This document shows, one piece after another, positions 24,169 to 32,651 of a stretch of DNA of 39,725 nt. The DNA is from an uncultured Eggerthella sp. (GTDB taxonomy: Bacteria; Actinomycetota; Coriobacteriia; Coriobacteriales; Eggerthellaceae), in the NCBI GenBank assembly GCA_900548955.1, contig URMQ01000003.1, positions 1 to 39,725 on the forward strand. Reading direction: 5' to 3'. A model generated the notes under the pieces. The model saw only the letters and a program-made list of their open reading frames with translations, was not told the DNA's origin and did no database searches. A program made the position numbers and the translations under genes. The first letter of the stretch is position 1, and the number at the start of each line of letters is the position of its first letter.

Positions 24169-25140
24169 TTACAGTGCAAACTCGGGATCGAACAAGGAAG
24201 CAACAGAAGCATTGGTATATACATTGCTAATAGCGTTTGCTAACAGCGGAGCTACTGAAATAACGCGAATTTTGCCCGTCTGGCGTTCTTCGGGAACAGC
24301 AATTGTATTGCAAACTACCACTTCTTCAATCTGGGATTTTTCCAGACGATCATAAGCAGGACCAGAAAATACTGGATGGCTTGCGCATACAAAGACACGT
24401 TCTGCACCCTTTTCTTTAAGCGTTGCCACCGCAGCGCACAAAGTACCAGCAGTATCAATGATATCGTCATTTACGATACAGATCTTGCCTTCAACATCAC
24501 CAATCAAAGCCGTAATTTCTGCCTTGTTATGACCAGGGCGACCCTTGTGCATAATAGCCAAATCCGCATGAAGCATATCGCAAAGCTTCTTAGCAGCCTT
24601 TGCGCGACCAACGTCAGGGCTTACCACGCACAGCTTTTCAGGATCCAAATCCTTCTTTCTGAAGTAATCAGCAAAAATAGGCAGTGCCGTTAAGTGATCT
24701 ACTGGAGTGTCAAAAAAACCCTGAATCTGACCCTGGTGCAAGTCAATGGTAATCATACGATCAATACCAGAAACCGTCATCAAATTAGCGACCAACTTTG
24801 CCGTAATAGGCTCGCGAGCAGCTGCCTTGCGGTCCTGACGAGCATAACCATAACAAGGAACTACCGCATTTACCGTACGAGCAGAAGCGCGCTTTGCGGC
24901 GTCAGCCATAATAAGAAGCTCCATCAAAGCTTCGTTTACGTTAGGGGTAGAGGTAGATTGAACAATAAATACATCGGCACCACGAACGCTTTCTAAATAG
25001 CGTGCGTAAATTTCGCCGTTAGAAAATTTTTCAAGCTTTACATTACCAAGCGTAGTACCTAGTTTGGTTGCAATTTCCTCGGCAAGATCGGGGCACGTAG
25101 AACCCGCGAAGATAGCCATGGTTTTTGTCATATTGCTCAT
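24169..25140 (-). CDS. prs: Ribose-phosphate pyrophosphokinase (PRPP synthetase)
   Basis: Makes PRPP from ribose 5-phosphate and ATP for nucleotide, histidine and tryptophan synthesis. 323 residues, class I type. Visible: the ATP flexible loop region CYGYARQDRK, DLHQGQIQGFFD, and the PRPP loop DDIIDTAGT. ATG 25140 overlaps the glmU stop by 4 bp (ATGA). An alternative ATG four codons in would remove MSNM. The substrate use links it to TrpD and to the HisE gene in this window. Confidence 0.96.
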   Translation of the reverse strand: MSNMTKTMAIFAGSTCPDLAEEIATKLGTTLGNVKLEKFSNGEIYARYLESVRGADVFIVQSTSTPNVNEALMELLIMADAAKRASARTVNAVVPCYGYARQDRKAAAREPITAKLVANLMTVSGIDRMITIDLHQGQIQGFFDTPVDHLTALPIFADYFRKKDLDPEKLCVVSPDVGRAKAAKKLCDMLHADLAIMHKGRPGHNKAEITALIGDVEGKICIVNDDIIDTAGTLCAAVATLKEKGAERVFVCASHPVFSGPAYDRLEKSQIEEVVVCNTIAVPEERQTGKIRVISVAPLLANAISNVYTNASVASLFDPEFAL

Positions 25141-26501
25141 TTGTTGTTCTTCCTCTCGTTCCAGTGCTCAATCTCCGTCTGACGAGCGCGTCCTAAACCA
25201 AGAGCCCCCGCAGATACGTCCTTTGTAATAACCGAACCCGCACCAATAAGCGAGTTTTCACCAAGATTTACCGGCGCTACCATCATAACGTCACTACCCA
25301 CAAAGCAATTATCACCAATAGTAGTAGGCCATTTCTTTTCGCCATCGTAATTACAGGTAATGCTACCCGCGCCAATATTAACATCGCGTCCAACGGTAGC
25401 ATCACCAATGTAAGACAAGTGAGGCACCTTTGAACCAGGACCAATGGTAGATTTTTTAATCTCTACATGAGTACCCGCTTTTGCGTTTTCACACAGATAC
25501 GTGCCAGGACGAAGGTAGGCACGAGGACCGCACGTAACGCCTGTTTCCATAGTGGTTTCCAAACCAACTGTTTCTTCAACAGTACAGTTAGAACCAACTA
25601 CAACATCGGTCAAACGAGTATTAGGACCAAGAACACTACCCGTAGCTACGGAAGTCTTACCAAGCAAGAAGGTCATAGGAAGAATTTCGACATCCTGTTC
25701 AATGGTTACGTCAGGTCCAATCCAAGTAGTCTTTGGATCCATCAGCGTAACGCCTGCAGCCATATGAGCCTCATTGATGCGCTGCTGTAAGATTTCTGTT
25801 GCCTGAGCCAACTGAATACGAGAATTAACGCCTAAACATTCAGTAGGATCTTGCGCCTTGCAAGCCAGCACCCGCTGACCCCGATTTCGCGCAATACCCA
25901 ATACATCAGTTAAGTAATATTCTCCTTGCGCATTATCGGTAGAAACTTCTTCCAATGCAGAGAATAGAAGTTCAATATCAAAGCAATAAAAGCCAGAATT
26001 GCATTCAGTGATTTCAGCCTGCTCGGGCGTGCAGTCCTTCTGTTCAACAATGGCTAATACATCGCCCGCATCATCACGAACGATACGACCATAACCAAAA
26101 GGATTTTCCGCCTCCATGGTAAAAACTACCACAGCCGCATTCGCTTCTTCACGCATACGAACAAGCTCTTCAATAGTTGAAGGCTTCACCAAAGGAGAAT
26201 CACCCGTTAGAACAACCAAGGAACCTGTTTTGCCTGCCAATGCATCCCGCGCAACCAAAACCGCATGTGCAGTGCCAAGCTGTTCTTCCTGAACCACCAT
26301 AGTGGTATCAGTTAAAAGAGGTTCTACCTGGTCGCGACCATGACCGACAATACTTACTACCGAATCAATACCAGCTGCGTGAGCTGCATCTACTACCCAA
26401 CGAACAAGAGGTTTCCCCAAAATTTCATGAGCAACCTTGGGCTTCGACGACTTCATACGAGTGCCTGCACCCGCAGCAAGAATTAGTGCTGATGCTTCCA
26501 A
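25137..26501 (-). CDS. glmU: Bifunctional GlmU: GlcN-1-P acetyltransferase and UDP-GlcNAc pyrophosphorylase
   Basis: Makes UDP-GlcNAc for peptidoglycan. 454 residues. N-terminal uridyltransferase (LILAAGAGTRMKSSKPK, GTAHAVLVA, LTGDSPL), then a left-handed beta-helix acetyltransferase (hexapeptide repeats from about residue 250; catalytic-type segment LSYIGDATVGRDVNIGAG). I chose TTG 26501 because GGGAAGG ends six bases upstream and this gives the family start; an upstream in-frame TTG at 26519 would place that site inside the gene. An extended -10 (TGCTATACT) on the minus strand about 35 bp upstream suggests its own promoter. Glucosamine phosphate comes from GlmM, also in this window. Confidence 0.95.
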   Translation of the reverse strand: MEASALILAAGAGTRMKSSKPKVAHEILGKPLVRWVVDAAHAAGIDSVVSIVGHGRDQVEPLLTDTTMVVQEEQLGTAHAVLVARDALAGKTGSLVVLTGDSPLVKPSTIEELVRMREEANAAVVVFTMEAENPFGYGRIVRDDAGDVLAIVEQKDCTPEQAEITECNSGFYCFDIELLFSALEEVSTDNAQGEYYLTDVLGIARNRGQRVLACKAQDPTECLGVNSRIQLAQATEILQQRINEAHMAAGVTLMDPKTTWIGPDVTIEQDVEILPMTFLLGKTSVATGSVLGPNTRLTDVVVGSNCTVEETVGLETTMETGVTCGPRAYLRPGTYLCENAKAGTHVEIKKSTIGPGSKVPHLSYIGDATVGRDVNIGAGSITCNYDGEKKWPTTIGDNCFVGSDVMMVAPVNLGENSLIGAGSVITKDVSAGALGLGRARQTEIEHWNERKNNK

Positions 26502-26534
26502 TGAACGCCTTCCCTTCAATTATTGTGCGTCCAC

Positions 26535-26543
26535 AGTATAGCA
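26535..26543 (-). promoter_or_regulatory. Putative extended -10 promoter for glmU-prs-pth
   Basis: On the minus strand TGCTATACT (26543 to 26535) is a TGn-extended -10 box. The -35 region is poor. It lies in the 139-bp gap between the peptidoglycan-binding gene and glmU, the largest gap in this gene cluster. Confidence 0.4.
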
Positions 26544-26640
26544 GTCCTTACCAACTAGCAGAAAAAGGAATACGTAAACCTTACTGTTCCAAAGATTCTT
26601 ATTATTCCAAAACCCTTATTGCTTGTTGCAATAAAGAGCT

Positions 26641-27546
26641 TTACTGTTCTAAAAGAAGAAGCGCACTACACAAGGCATCAAGCAGAACAATGGCATAATG
26701 CTGCGCAGAGCGTGCCTCGCCCGCATCTTCCCAACCTTCATTAGGAAGGCGAACTGCAATGCGGCGCTCATGGTGTTCGGTCACCTTAATTGCCTGCGCC
26801 ATACGCACACCTAAGCTATTTTCGTTTTCAAATTCAACAATAGGAAGAACCGAAGCAGGCATTTCTTTTCCTACCAGAATCTGAACGAACAGCGTATTTT
26901 TCTCGGGAGGAACCAATAAAGAATCAGCACTCATAACCTTAGAGGTAGGATTGGTTGCCAGCGCCAAGTTAGACATACGCGCAGCAACCGAACGAGTAAA
27001 CTTACTTACCCCAAACAGGCAAATCATGGTTGATTCCAACACATCTGCTGCACGAGCAAACCCTAAATGAGGCATGGAAGTAAACGAATCTTTACCCTTC
27101 CACGAATGCTGCAAGTTAATAAGCGCACGAAACGTAAATGCGCCCACAATGCCATCGGTAGGAAGACCCATATTCAGCTGGAAACGACGAACCGCATCTT
27201 CGGTATGAGCACCAAAGATACCGTCCTTTTCGCCACAAGAAAAACCCAAAGCTGATAGTGCTTCCTGAAGAGTGCGCACATCACGACCATGAAAGAACGG
27301 AACGCGCAAATATAAATTACGATCGCCCAATTCAAACGATTCGTCTACCAACTTATTCCAAACCAGTTCATCAACTTCAGAGCGTGGATCAATACCGCAT
27401 GCTACACAAAGTTGAGCTACTGCATTAGCTGTTTTAGCATCAAAGGTACCCGATACTGCTTCTTCGGCAAGATAACCTGCCACAACCAGCCTTCGCTGAA
27501 CGTCTAAAACCGCAGCACCAGAATCATTCTTACGAATAGGATCCAT
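26641..27546 (-). CDS. Cytoplasmic protein with two peptidoglycan-binding domains
   Basis: 301 residues. Two PG_binding_1 modules: residues about 4-70 (GAAVLDVQRRLVVAGYL) and about 82-150 (GRDVRTLQEALSALGFSCG, DGIFGAHTEDAVRRFQ). The C-terminal 150 residues have no family I recognise and no visible zinc-amidase ligands. There is no signal peptide or membrane helix, so it should stay in the cytoplasm. It lies 9 bp after the polyprenyl synthase gene and upstream of glmU. Known parallel: mycobacterial CwlM is also leaderless with two such modules and regulates MurA; whether this protein is similar is inference from architecture and location only. ATG 27546 with GGTGAAG upstream. Confidence 0.85.
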   Translation of the reverse strand: MDPIRKNDSGAAVLDVQRRLVVAGYLAEEAVSGTFDAKTANAVAQLCVACGIDPRSEVDELVWNKLVDESFELGDRNLYLRVPFFHGRDVRTLQEALSALGFSCGEKDGIFGAHTEDAVRRFQLNMGLPTDGIVGAFTFRALINLQHSWKGKDSFTSMPHLGFARAADVLESTMICLFGVSKFTRSVAARMSNLALATNPTSKVMSADSLLVPPEKNTLFVQILVGKEMPASVLPIVEFENENSLGVRMAQAIKVTEHHERRIAVRLPNEGWEDAGEARSAQHYAIVLLDALCSALLLLEQ

Positions 27547-27555
27547 ACTTCACCA

Positions 27556-28665
27556 CTACTTCAAACGATCAACAAACCAATTTGCCATAGACACAAGTAA
27601 ATTACGCGCAGGAGATACCGGCAACAATGCCTCTAAACGTGCTTGCGCATCTGCCGTAAGCTTTTCAGCATACGAACGAGCATAATCAATGCTGCCTGCC
27701 TCGCGCATGATAGTTACCGCTTCTTCCAAAATGGTAGGATCAGTTTCTTTTGAAGAAAGAATTTCAATCAAGCGGTCGCGCTTATCGGAATGCTTGAGTG
27801 CATGTACCACTACAAGAGTGCGCTTGCCTTCAGTAATATCGCTACGAAAGTCTTTTTCTTTGGCTTCCTTGGTGCCAACCAAATTCAACAAGTCGTCTTG
27901 AATTTGGAACGCAAGACCTGTGTCAAGGCCATAAGAGCGCAAACCTTCAATTTGTTCTTCGCTGCCGCCACCAACAAGTGCACCTACAGCCAGCGGAACA
28001 GCACCAGAATAATGAGCTGTTTTATGGATAGCCATAGCAAGATAATCTTCAGGCGTAATGTCATAACGACCATCACGCGCCCATCCAATATCAAGCGCCT
28101 GACCTTCTACCGTGTACTGTGCCATGGAAACTAGTTCGATTGCCACGCGAACCTTTAGAGAATCTTCCAAAAGCGGATCGCGCATAACAATGCCATTAAC
28201 AATGGAGAGAGCTAAATCACCTGCATTGATAGCAAGCCCAACGCCCTGCGTTAAATGCATGCAAGGCTCAGAGCGACGCAGGGTTGCATCATCTGCAATG
28301 TCATCGTGAATTAACGCAGCAGTGTGAAAATGCTCAATAGCTGCTGCAGAAGAAAAAGCCCGCGAAGGGTTGCCACCAACCGCTGCACAAGCAGCTACGC
28401 AAATAAGGGGACGATGGCGCTTACCGCCGTTTTCGCTATATTTACGAAGAGGATTATAAAGATAGGTATCCATGTCGGGGTGAGTTCCAACAGGGATAAA
28501 ACGATTTATAATTTCGCCTGCTTTATCAGCGTAGCGATTCAGATACATTTCAAAGAGTTTAGGAGAATTTGCTTCTGCTTCTACTTCGCTTGCAAGCGTT
28601 TCAAAATCTTTGAAATCGATTGTTGCTTCATTGAGAGCTTCCACGTGTGAGGAAATACCTGACAT
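27556..28665 (-). CDS. Polyprenyl diphosphate synthase
   Basis: Condenses isopentenyl diphosphate into linear polyprenyl chains, probably for quinones or another lipid carrier. 369 residues. The first Asp-rich motif is DDIADDATLRR (121-131), the second is FQIQDDLLN, and GGKRHRP (80-86) binds substrate phosphate. A 40-residue acidic N-terminal extension precedes the fold. AAGGGAAAG lies about nine bases before ATG 28665. First gene of the minus-strand cluster. Chain length cannot be read reliably from the sequence. Confidence 0.93.
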   Translation of the reverse strand: MSGISSHVEALNEATIDFKDFETLASEVEAEANSPKLFEMYLNRYADKAGEIINRFIPVGTHPDMDTYLYNPLRKYSENGGKRHRPLICVAACAAVGGNPSRAFSSAAAIEHFHTAALIHDDIADDATLRRSEPCMHLTQGVGLAINAGDLALSIVNGIVMRDPLLEDSLKVRVAIELVSMAQYTVEGQALDIGWARDGRYDITPEDYLAMAIHKTAHYSGAVPLAVGALVGGGSEEQIEGLRSYGLDTGLAFQIQDDLLNLVGTKEAKEKDFRSDITEGKRTLVVVHALKHSDKRDRLIEILSSKETDPTILEEAVTIMREAGSIDYARSYAEKLTADAQARLEALLPVSPARNLLVSMANWFVDRLK

Positions 28666-28772
28666 ATCAAACGCTTTCCCTTAAGAAAAGTCAACTTTAC
28701 CTTATTTCGCATGACAAAGCTCAGTGCGCAAAAGGATAAGCCCGTTATGCAGATTGCCCGTTAAAAATGAAC

Positions 28773-28857
28773 TGGTAGGAGCGGTGGGACTCGAACCCAC
28801 AAGCCCGAAGGCGGCGGATTTTAAGTCCGCTGCGTATGCCAATTCCGCCACGCTCCC
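28773..28857 (-). tRNA. tRNA-Leu (anticodon UAA)
   Basis: On the minus strand the gene starts GGGAGCG at 28857 and ends CGCTCCT-A-CCA at 28773, with CCA encoded. The anticodon stem GCGGA/TCCGC encloses loop CTTAAAA, giving anticodon TAA. A long variable arm (CGCCTTCGGGCTT) is typical of Leu tRNAs. The T arm GTGGGTTCGAGTCCCAC is canonical. The first acceptor pair is G-U. Confidence 0.95.
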
Positions 28858-29016
28858 ATGATTCTTCGTAACGAACGCCTATTATCATAGCAAAAATAAT
28901 AATTTGCAAGCCTTAGGCGACGAAGTTATATGAAAGACTTAGTCTGTTTTCTTACGACTTCATGAAGCCTTCTTCGAAAAAGCCTGACAGACCAGCGCCT
29001 TTTACCTTTGCGGATC

Positions 29017-30060
29017 TCAATCTAAGAGAAGCATCCCTTGTAATATATCAGATTCACTCACCGTAAATGAAGAACAATTTGTCAAAGTAAGCACTTCTAA
29101 CAAAATCGCCAAACCTGCAACGATCACCCCTGCACGCGCTGGTTCGAGCCCTACCACTTGCTTGCGCACCTCAAGGGGCATAGCACGCAGTTCATCATAA
29201 ATTCGCTCAAGCGTTTCGCGACTGACCTGCGTATTATGAACCTTGGAAGAATCGTAAATTTCCAAGTGCTTGTCAATAGCAACAACACTGGTCGGAGTTC
29301 CTGCCACCGCAATAATGCGATCGATAGTATTACCTTCTGCTCGTGCCTGCTCAAAATACGGTTTCATTTCTTTGTTTACGTAAGCACGCAAAGCATCACA
29401 CTGACCAGTTGTGGGAGGATCCGATTCCATAAAGCGTTCAGTCATACGACGGCAGCCAATATTAAATGAATGAGAAAACTTAGGTCTACCTCCACCAATA
29501 CCTAACACGATTTCAGTGGAGCCGCCGCCAATATCCACCACCAGTAAGTTTTCACCTTCATGACCTTGAGCGGCACCTCTGAAAGAAAGCGCCGCTTCAT
29601 GCGTTCCTTCAATAATGGAAAGTTCTACCCCAAGCGCCCGAAGACGCTCTACTAACTCGTCAGAATTTTGCGCATCACGTGCGGCGCTGGTAGCGACCGC
29701 TGTTATAGGAATAACGGGATGCTCGAAAGTTTTGTACGAATTGATTACTGAAACATATTCAGCAATTTGATGCTCAACACGCGCTATGGCATCGTCTTGG
29801 AGCAGATGGGTTTTATCTACTCCAATACCTAAATTGGTAATGGCAACGCGACGCTCCAACTCGACAAACGACGTTTCTGAAACATCTGCCAAAAGCAAAC
29901 GACACGTTACCGTACCAATATCAAGTGATGCCTTACGCTGTACATTTTGCTGCACATTCCGCTGTACGTTTTGCTGCACGTCTTGCTGCGAGTTTTGTTG
30001 CACGTTTTGGCCTAAGCCTTGCTGCGAGTTTTGTCGTGCGCTTGATTGTTTATTTTCCAT
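29017..30060 (-). CDS. Ppx/GppA-family phosphatase with Q/N-rich N-terminal repeats
   Basis: Exopolyphosphatase or pppGpp phosphohydrolase. 347 residues from ATG 30060. The catalytic fold starts SLDIGTVTCRLL near residue 45, with VVDIGGGSTEIVLG as the second phosphate loop and VAGTPTS near the end. Family members normally begin within a few residues of SLDIGT. Here 42 extra residues precede it, 32 of them eight four-residue units of [N/D][V/S]Q[Q/R] type. An upstream in-frame ATG at 30120 lies inside the previous gene and has no ribosome site. It overlaps the ftsB-like gene by 11 bp, the usual actinobacterial neighbour order. Confidence 0.92.
   Translation of the reverse strand: MENKQSSARQNSQQGLGQNVQQNSQQDVQQNVQRNVQQNVQRKASLDIGTVTCRLLLADVSETSFVELERRVAITNLGIGVDKTHLLQDDAIARVEHQIAEYVSVINSYKTFEHPVIPITAVATSAARDAQNSDELVERLRALGVELSIIEGTHEAALSFRGAAQGHEGENLLVVDIGGGSTEIVLGIGGGRPKFSHSFNIGCRRMTERFMESDPPTTGQCDALRAYVNKEMKPYFEQARAEGNTIDRIIAVAGTPTSVVAIDKHLEIYDSSKVHNTQVSRETLERIYDELRAMPLEVRKQVVGLEPARAGVIVAGLAILLEVLTLTNCSSFTVSESDILQGMLLLD
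29935..30030 (-). repeat. Eight 12-bp coding repeats in the N-terminus of ppx/gppA
   Basis: Residues 11-42 read NSQQ GLGQ NVQQ NSQQ DVQQ NVQR NVQQ NVQR, each encoded by 12 bp. The DNA units differ at third positions but keep the frame. The tract ends directly before the conserved SLDIGT start of the enzyme. Confidence 0.9.
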
Positions 30061-31336
30061 ATCCGAAAAACACATCCAAAACACCTGAATACCACGTATC
30101 AGGGGCAGGAATTTCTTCATTCAAGGGTGAATAGGTCGTGTTTGCCTGTGTCGATCCGTCCACAGAAGATTTCACACCTTCAACCGTGGCCATACGTTCA
30201 TCTTCGCGAATCCAGCCTAATTCAGAACGGGCATATTCTTCAAGACCCTCATCGGTGTTGAGGTAATCAATTTGCGACTGCATTTGCGCGTTATATTCCG
30301 TTAGCGCCTGATACTCCGCCTGAAGCTGTTGTAACTGGCGCGTTTCAGTGTAGTAATTCTGACACGATGGATACAACATAAACACCGTAAGACCCACAAC
30401 CGCTAGAGCAACAATGCCTCGTGTCGCTGCAGCAGAAAGTGACGCCACAGGCAAACTGAACGGAAGACCAAAACCACCGAAGCCAAACTTCGCGTTGGCT
30501 TTCCCGCCATCTTGCATGCGCGCAGATTTCCTATGAGTAGCACCCATACGCATTTCGTAGACCGCTGCCCTGCTTGCTTGTGCATTTGCAGCATCGGTTT
30601 GAGCTTTGCGCTCGCGTGCCCCAATAGTGCGATTGAAATCGCGTTCCGCCTTTGCCGATCGGAATTTCTTGCGCATACGCTGCGTAAAGCTTTCCTTTTC
30701 TGCCTTTTGCGTAGCGCGATTACGTCCTGACTGGCGCTGATCCTCTTCATAATCACGAGCAGCATCGAAACGAGCATCGTTAAATCGCGCGCCACTAAAG
30801 TGAGCGTCATTTAAGCGCGAATCTGTTTTCGCGCTACCAAAACGCACGCCACTATAGCGCGCGTCACTTGTTGTACCGCTATAGCGCACGTCGCTTTTCG
30901 CACCACTACGCCCAATTGAACCTGCAGCACCGCTAAAAGACTGAGCCATACGGCTTGATGCGCTAGAAGACTTCAGCCAAGAAGGCTCTCTAACATTCTG
31001 GTCTGCAAAAGAGGTAGCAGCATCCCAGTTGTGACCAAATGCACTTTTTCCACTACTACCACTCGATGAGCGGCCACTATATCCAGAAGAATAGGATGAA
31101 CTGGGATTATAAGAGCCAGAATTATATGAACGTGAACCATATGAAGCATGCGCAGCATTTGACGCACGCAAAGCATCTACTGCACGTGAAGATTGCGTAC
31201 GCGCAGAAGAGGAATTCTTTGGTTGAATCTGAAAATTCGACGCATGAGAGGGACGCCTAGAAGAAACAGTACGCGGCGACGAAGCCCCACGGGCTTTAAC
31301 CTCGTTAAATGAGAGAATGTTCGCTTTTTGCGTCAC
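30050..31336 (-). CDS. FtsB/DivIC-like septum formation protein with a long disordered N-terminus
   Basis: 428 residues. The C-terminal part is a standard FtsB/DivIC: one membrane helix (GIVALAVVGLTVFMLYP, about 305-321), a coiled coil (QLQQLQAEYQALTEYNAQMQ), then the DEGLEEYARSELGWIRE segment. The N-terminal 290 residues are S/R/A/G/Y-rich and basic, without a recognised fold; residues about 145-200 repeat five-residue words (DARYS, GVRFG, AHFSG, ARFND, ARFDA). Cytoplasmic side is the N-terminus. GTG 31336 with AAGGGG eight bases upstream. FtsB proteins elsewhere are usually short (100-200 residues). Assumed to act in division with FtsL and FtsQ. Confidence 0.9.
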   Translation of the reverse strand: MTQKANILSFNEVKARGASSPRTVSSRRPSHASNFQIQPKNSSSARTQSSRAVDALRASNAAHASYGSRSYNSGSYNPSSSYSSGYSGRSSSGSSGKSAFGHNWDAATSFADQNVREPSWLKSSSASSRMAQSFSGAAGSIGRSGAKSDVRYSGTTSDARYSGVRFGSAKTDSRLNDAHFSGARFNDARFDAARDYEEDQRQSGRNRATQKAEKESFTQRMRKKFRSAKAERDFNRTIGARERKAQTDAANAQASRAAVYEMRMGATHRKSARMQDGGKANAKFGFGGFGLPFSLPVASLSAAATRGIVALAVVGLTVFMLYPSCQNYYTETRQLQQLQAEYQALTEYNAQMQSQIDYLNTDEGLEEYARSELGWIREDERMATVEGVKSSVDGSTQANTTYSPLNEEIPAPDTWYSGVLDVFFGYGK

Positions 31337-31512
31337 GAAAAAAGCCCCTTGAGCATCGTAGTGTGTTTAAGTAGTGTGATTAATGCTTTAGTCGCTCTAC
31401 TATATCACGCTCAAGAGGTTAACTTTGCCTTAAATAATAAAAACTTCACGATGAATCAGCAATTTATATAAACCAATGCAATTTTTTACAAAAACAGCAC
31501 GTCATAAATATA

Positions 31513-31540
31513 AAAGCGACGCTCTGATAAGCGCCGCTTT
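31513..31540. terminator. Intrinsic terminator between yebC and the ftsB-like gene
   Basis: AAAGCGACGCT (31513-31523) pairs with AGCGCCGCTTT (31530-31540) except for one A-C mismatch. On the minus strand TTTTATATTT follows. It lies 90 bp after yebC. The rest of 31337-31630 (about 290 bp) shows no gene; AAACAG[T/C]CGCTA occurs twice near 31570-31605. Confidence 0.8.
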
Positions 31541-31630
31541 AATTACTTATTTTCTTATATTTAATGCCAAGCGCTAAACAGTCGCTATAGCACCAAACAG
31601 CCGCTACATTATTAGCTAACGAAAAGCGAA

Positions 31631-32428
31631 CTACTCTTCGTCAAGAGCCTCTGCAATTTCATCGGTAATGTCCATCGTGTGATAAACATTCTGAAGATCT
31701 TCGAGTTCTTCTAGCTTATCAACAAGGCGCATAACCTTCTTTGCGTCAGCCACAGATACCTCAGCAGGAGTAGTAGGCTCCATAATAAATTCTGCACCCT
31801 TAACTTCAATACCCTGATCAGTAAGGCCATTCTTAACTGACATTAACTCAGTCGGAGCGGTATATACAATCCATTCATCGCCCGCATCTTCGTAGTCAGA
31901 ACCACCAGCTTCTGCAACAGCCATCATGAATTCGTCTTCGTCTACCGCATTTTCCTTGTCAGCGACTTTCTTTTCTTCAGACTTGATTACCTTTTCAACC
32001 AAAATCTGACCCTTGCGCTCAAACTGGAATGCAACAGAACCAGAGGTGCCCAAGTTCCCACCATGATGATTGAATGCTGCGCGAACATCAGCTGCAGTGC
32101 GGTTGCGGTTGTCGGTCAAAGCTTCACAATAAATTGCTACGCCGCAAGGACCATAACCTTCGTATACAACGGTTTCGTAGTTAGCAGCATCTTTACCAGA
32201 ACCAAAAGCCTTATCGATAGCGGTCTTGATTTTGTCTTTTGGCAAAGAATAGCTTTTTGCCTTATCAATAGCTGCAGCCAAAGAAGCATTGTTGTCAGGG
32301 TTAGGATCGCCGCCCTCTTTCGCTGCTACCGTGATGTTACGAGAAAGCTTGGAGAACAAAGCGGAGCGCTTGGCGTCCTGCGCTGCTTTACGATGCTTGG
32401 TGGTTGCCCATTTTGAATGCCCTGACAT
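31631..32428 (-). CDS. YebC/PmpR-family protein
   Basis: 265 residues, starting with the family signature MSGHSKWATTKHRKAAQDAKR. Further conserved parts: GGDPNPDNN, YEGYGPCGVAI, DNRNRTAADVR, GTSGSVAFQF and EVKGAEFIMEP. Family members act as DNA-binding regulators, and some as translation factors that help ribosomes at proline stretches. An acidic/Lys-rich insertion of about 15 residues (KSEEKKVADKENAVDED) lengthens it beyond the usual 240-250 residues. AGGT lies seven bases before ATG 32428. Confidence 0.95.
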   Translation of the reverse strand: MSGHSKWATTKHRKAAQDAKRSALFSKLSRNITVAAKEGGDPNPDNNASLAAAIDKAKSYSLPKDKIKTAIDKAFGSGKDAANYETVVYEGYGPCGVAIYCEALTDNRNRTAADVRAAFNHHGGNLGTSGSVAFQFERKGQILVEKVIKSEEKKVADKENAVDEDEFMMAVAEAGGSDYEDAGDEWIVYTAPTELMSVKNGLTDQGIEVKGAEFIMEPTTPAEVSVADAKKVMRLVDKLEELEDLQNVYHTMDITDEIAEALDEE

Positions 32429-32651
32429 GTATGTACCTTTCGACTATGTGTCACTTATCGATTATGTACCGACTATTCGGTTATCTACCGACCGAATATA
32501 TTACCACATACCTCCACACAATGCGGAAAATGCAGGTCGCTGCGAAAAGAGTACACAACATTTTCTAAAGATGGCTTGTCGTATACAAAACAACAACTTC
32601 CCAAGCAAAAATATCAATACAGATGCGCTTTTACCTATTACAATTTCTGCT

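Noticed and set aside
31408..31424. AAGAGGTTAACTT shared between the ftsB-like upstream region and the aspartokinase upstream region (about 15490)
   Set aside because: A 13-base match somewhere within 40 kb is expected by chance, and the surrounding promoters do not align.
32289..32651. N-terminal extension of the SPOUT methyltransferase frame by 121 codons
   Set aside because: It overlaps yebC antisense and has no family similarity; the conserved domain starts near 32652.
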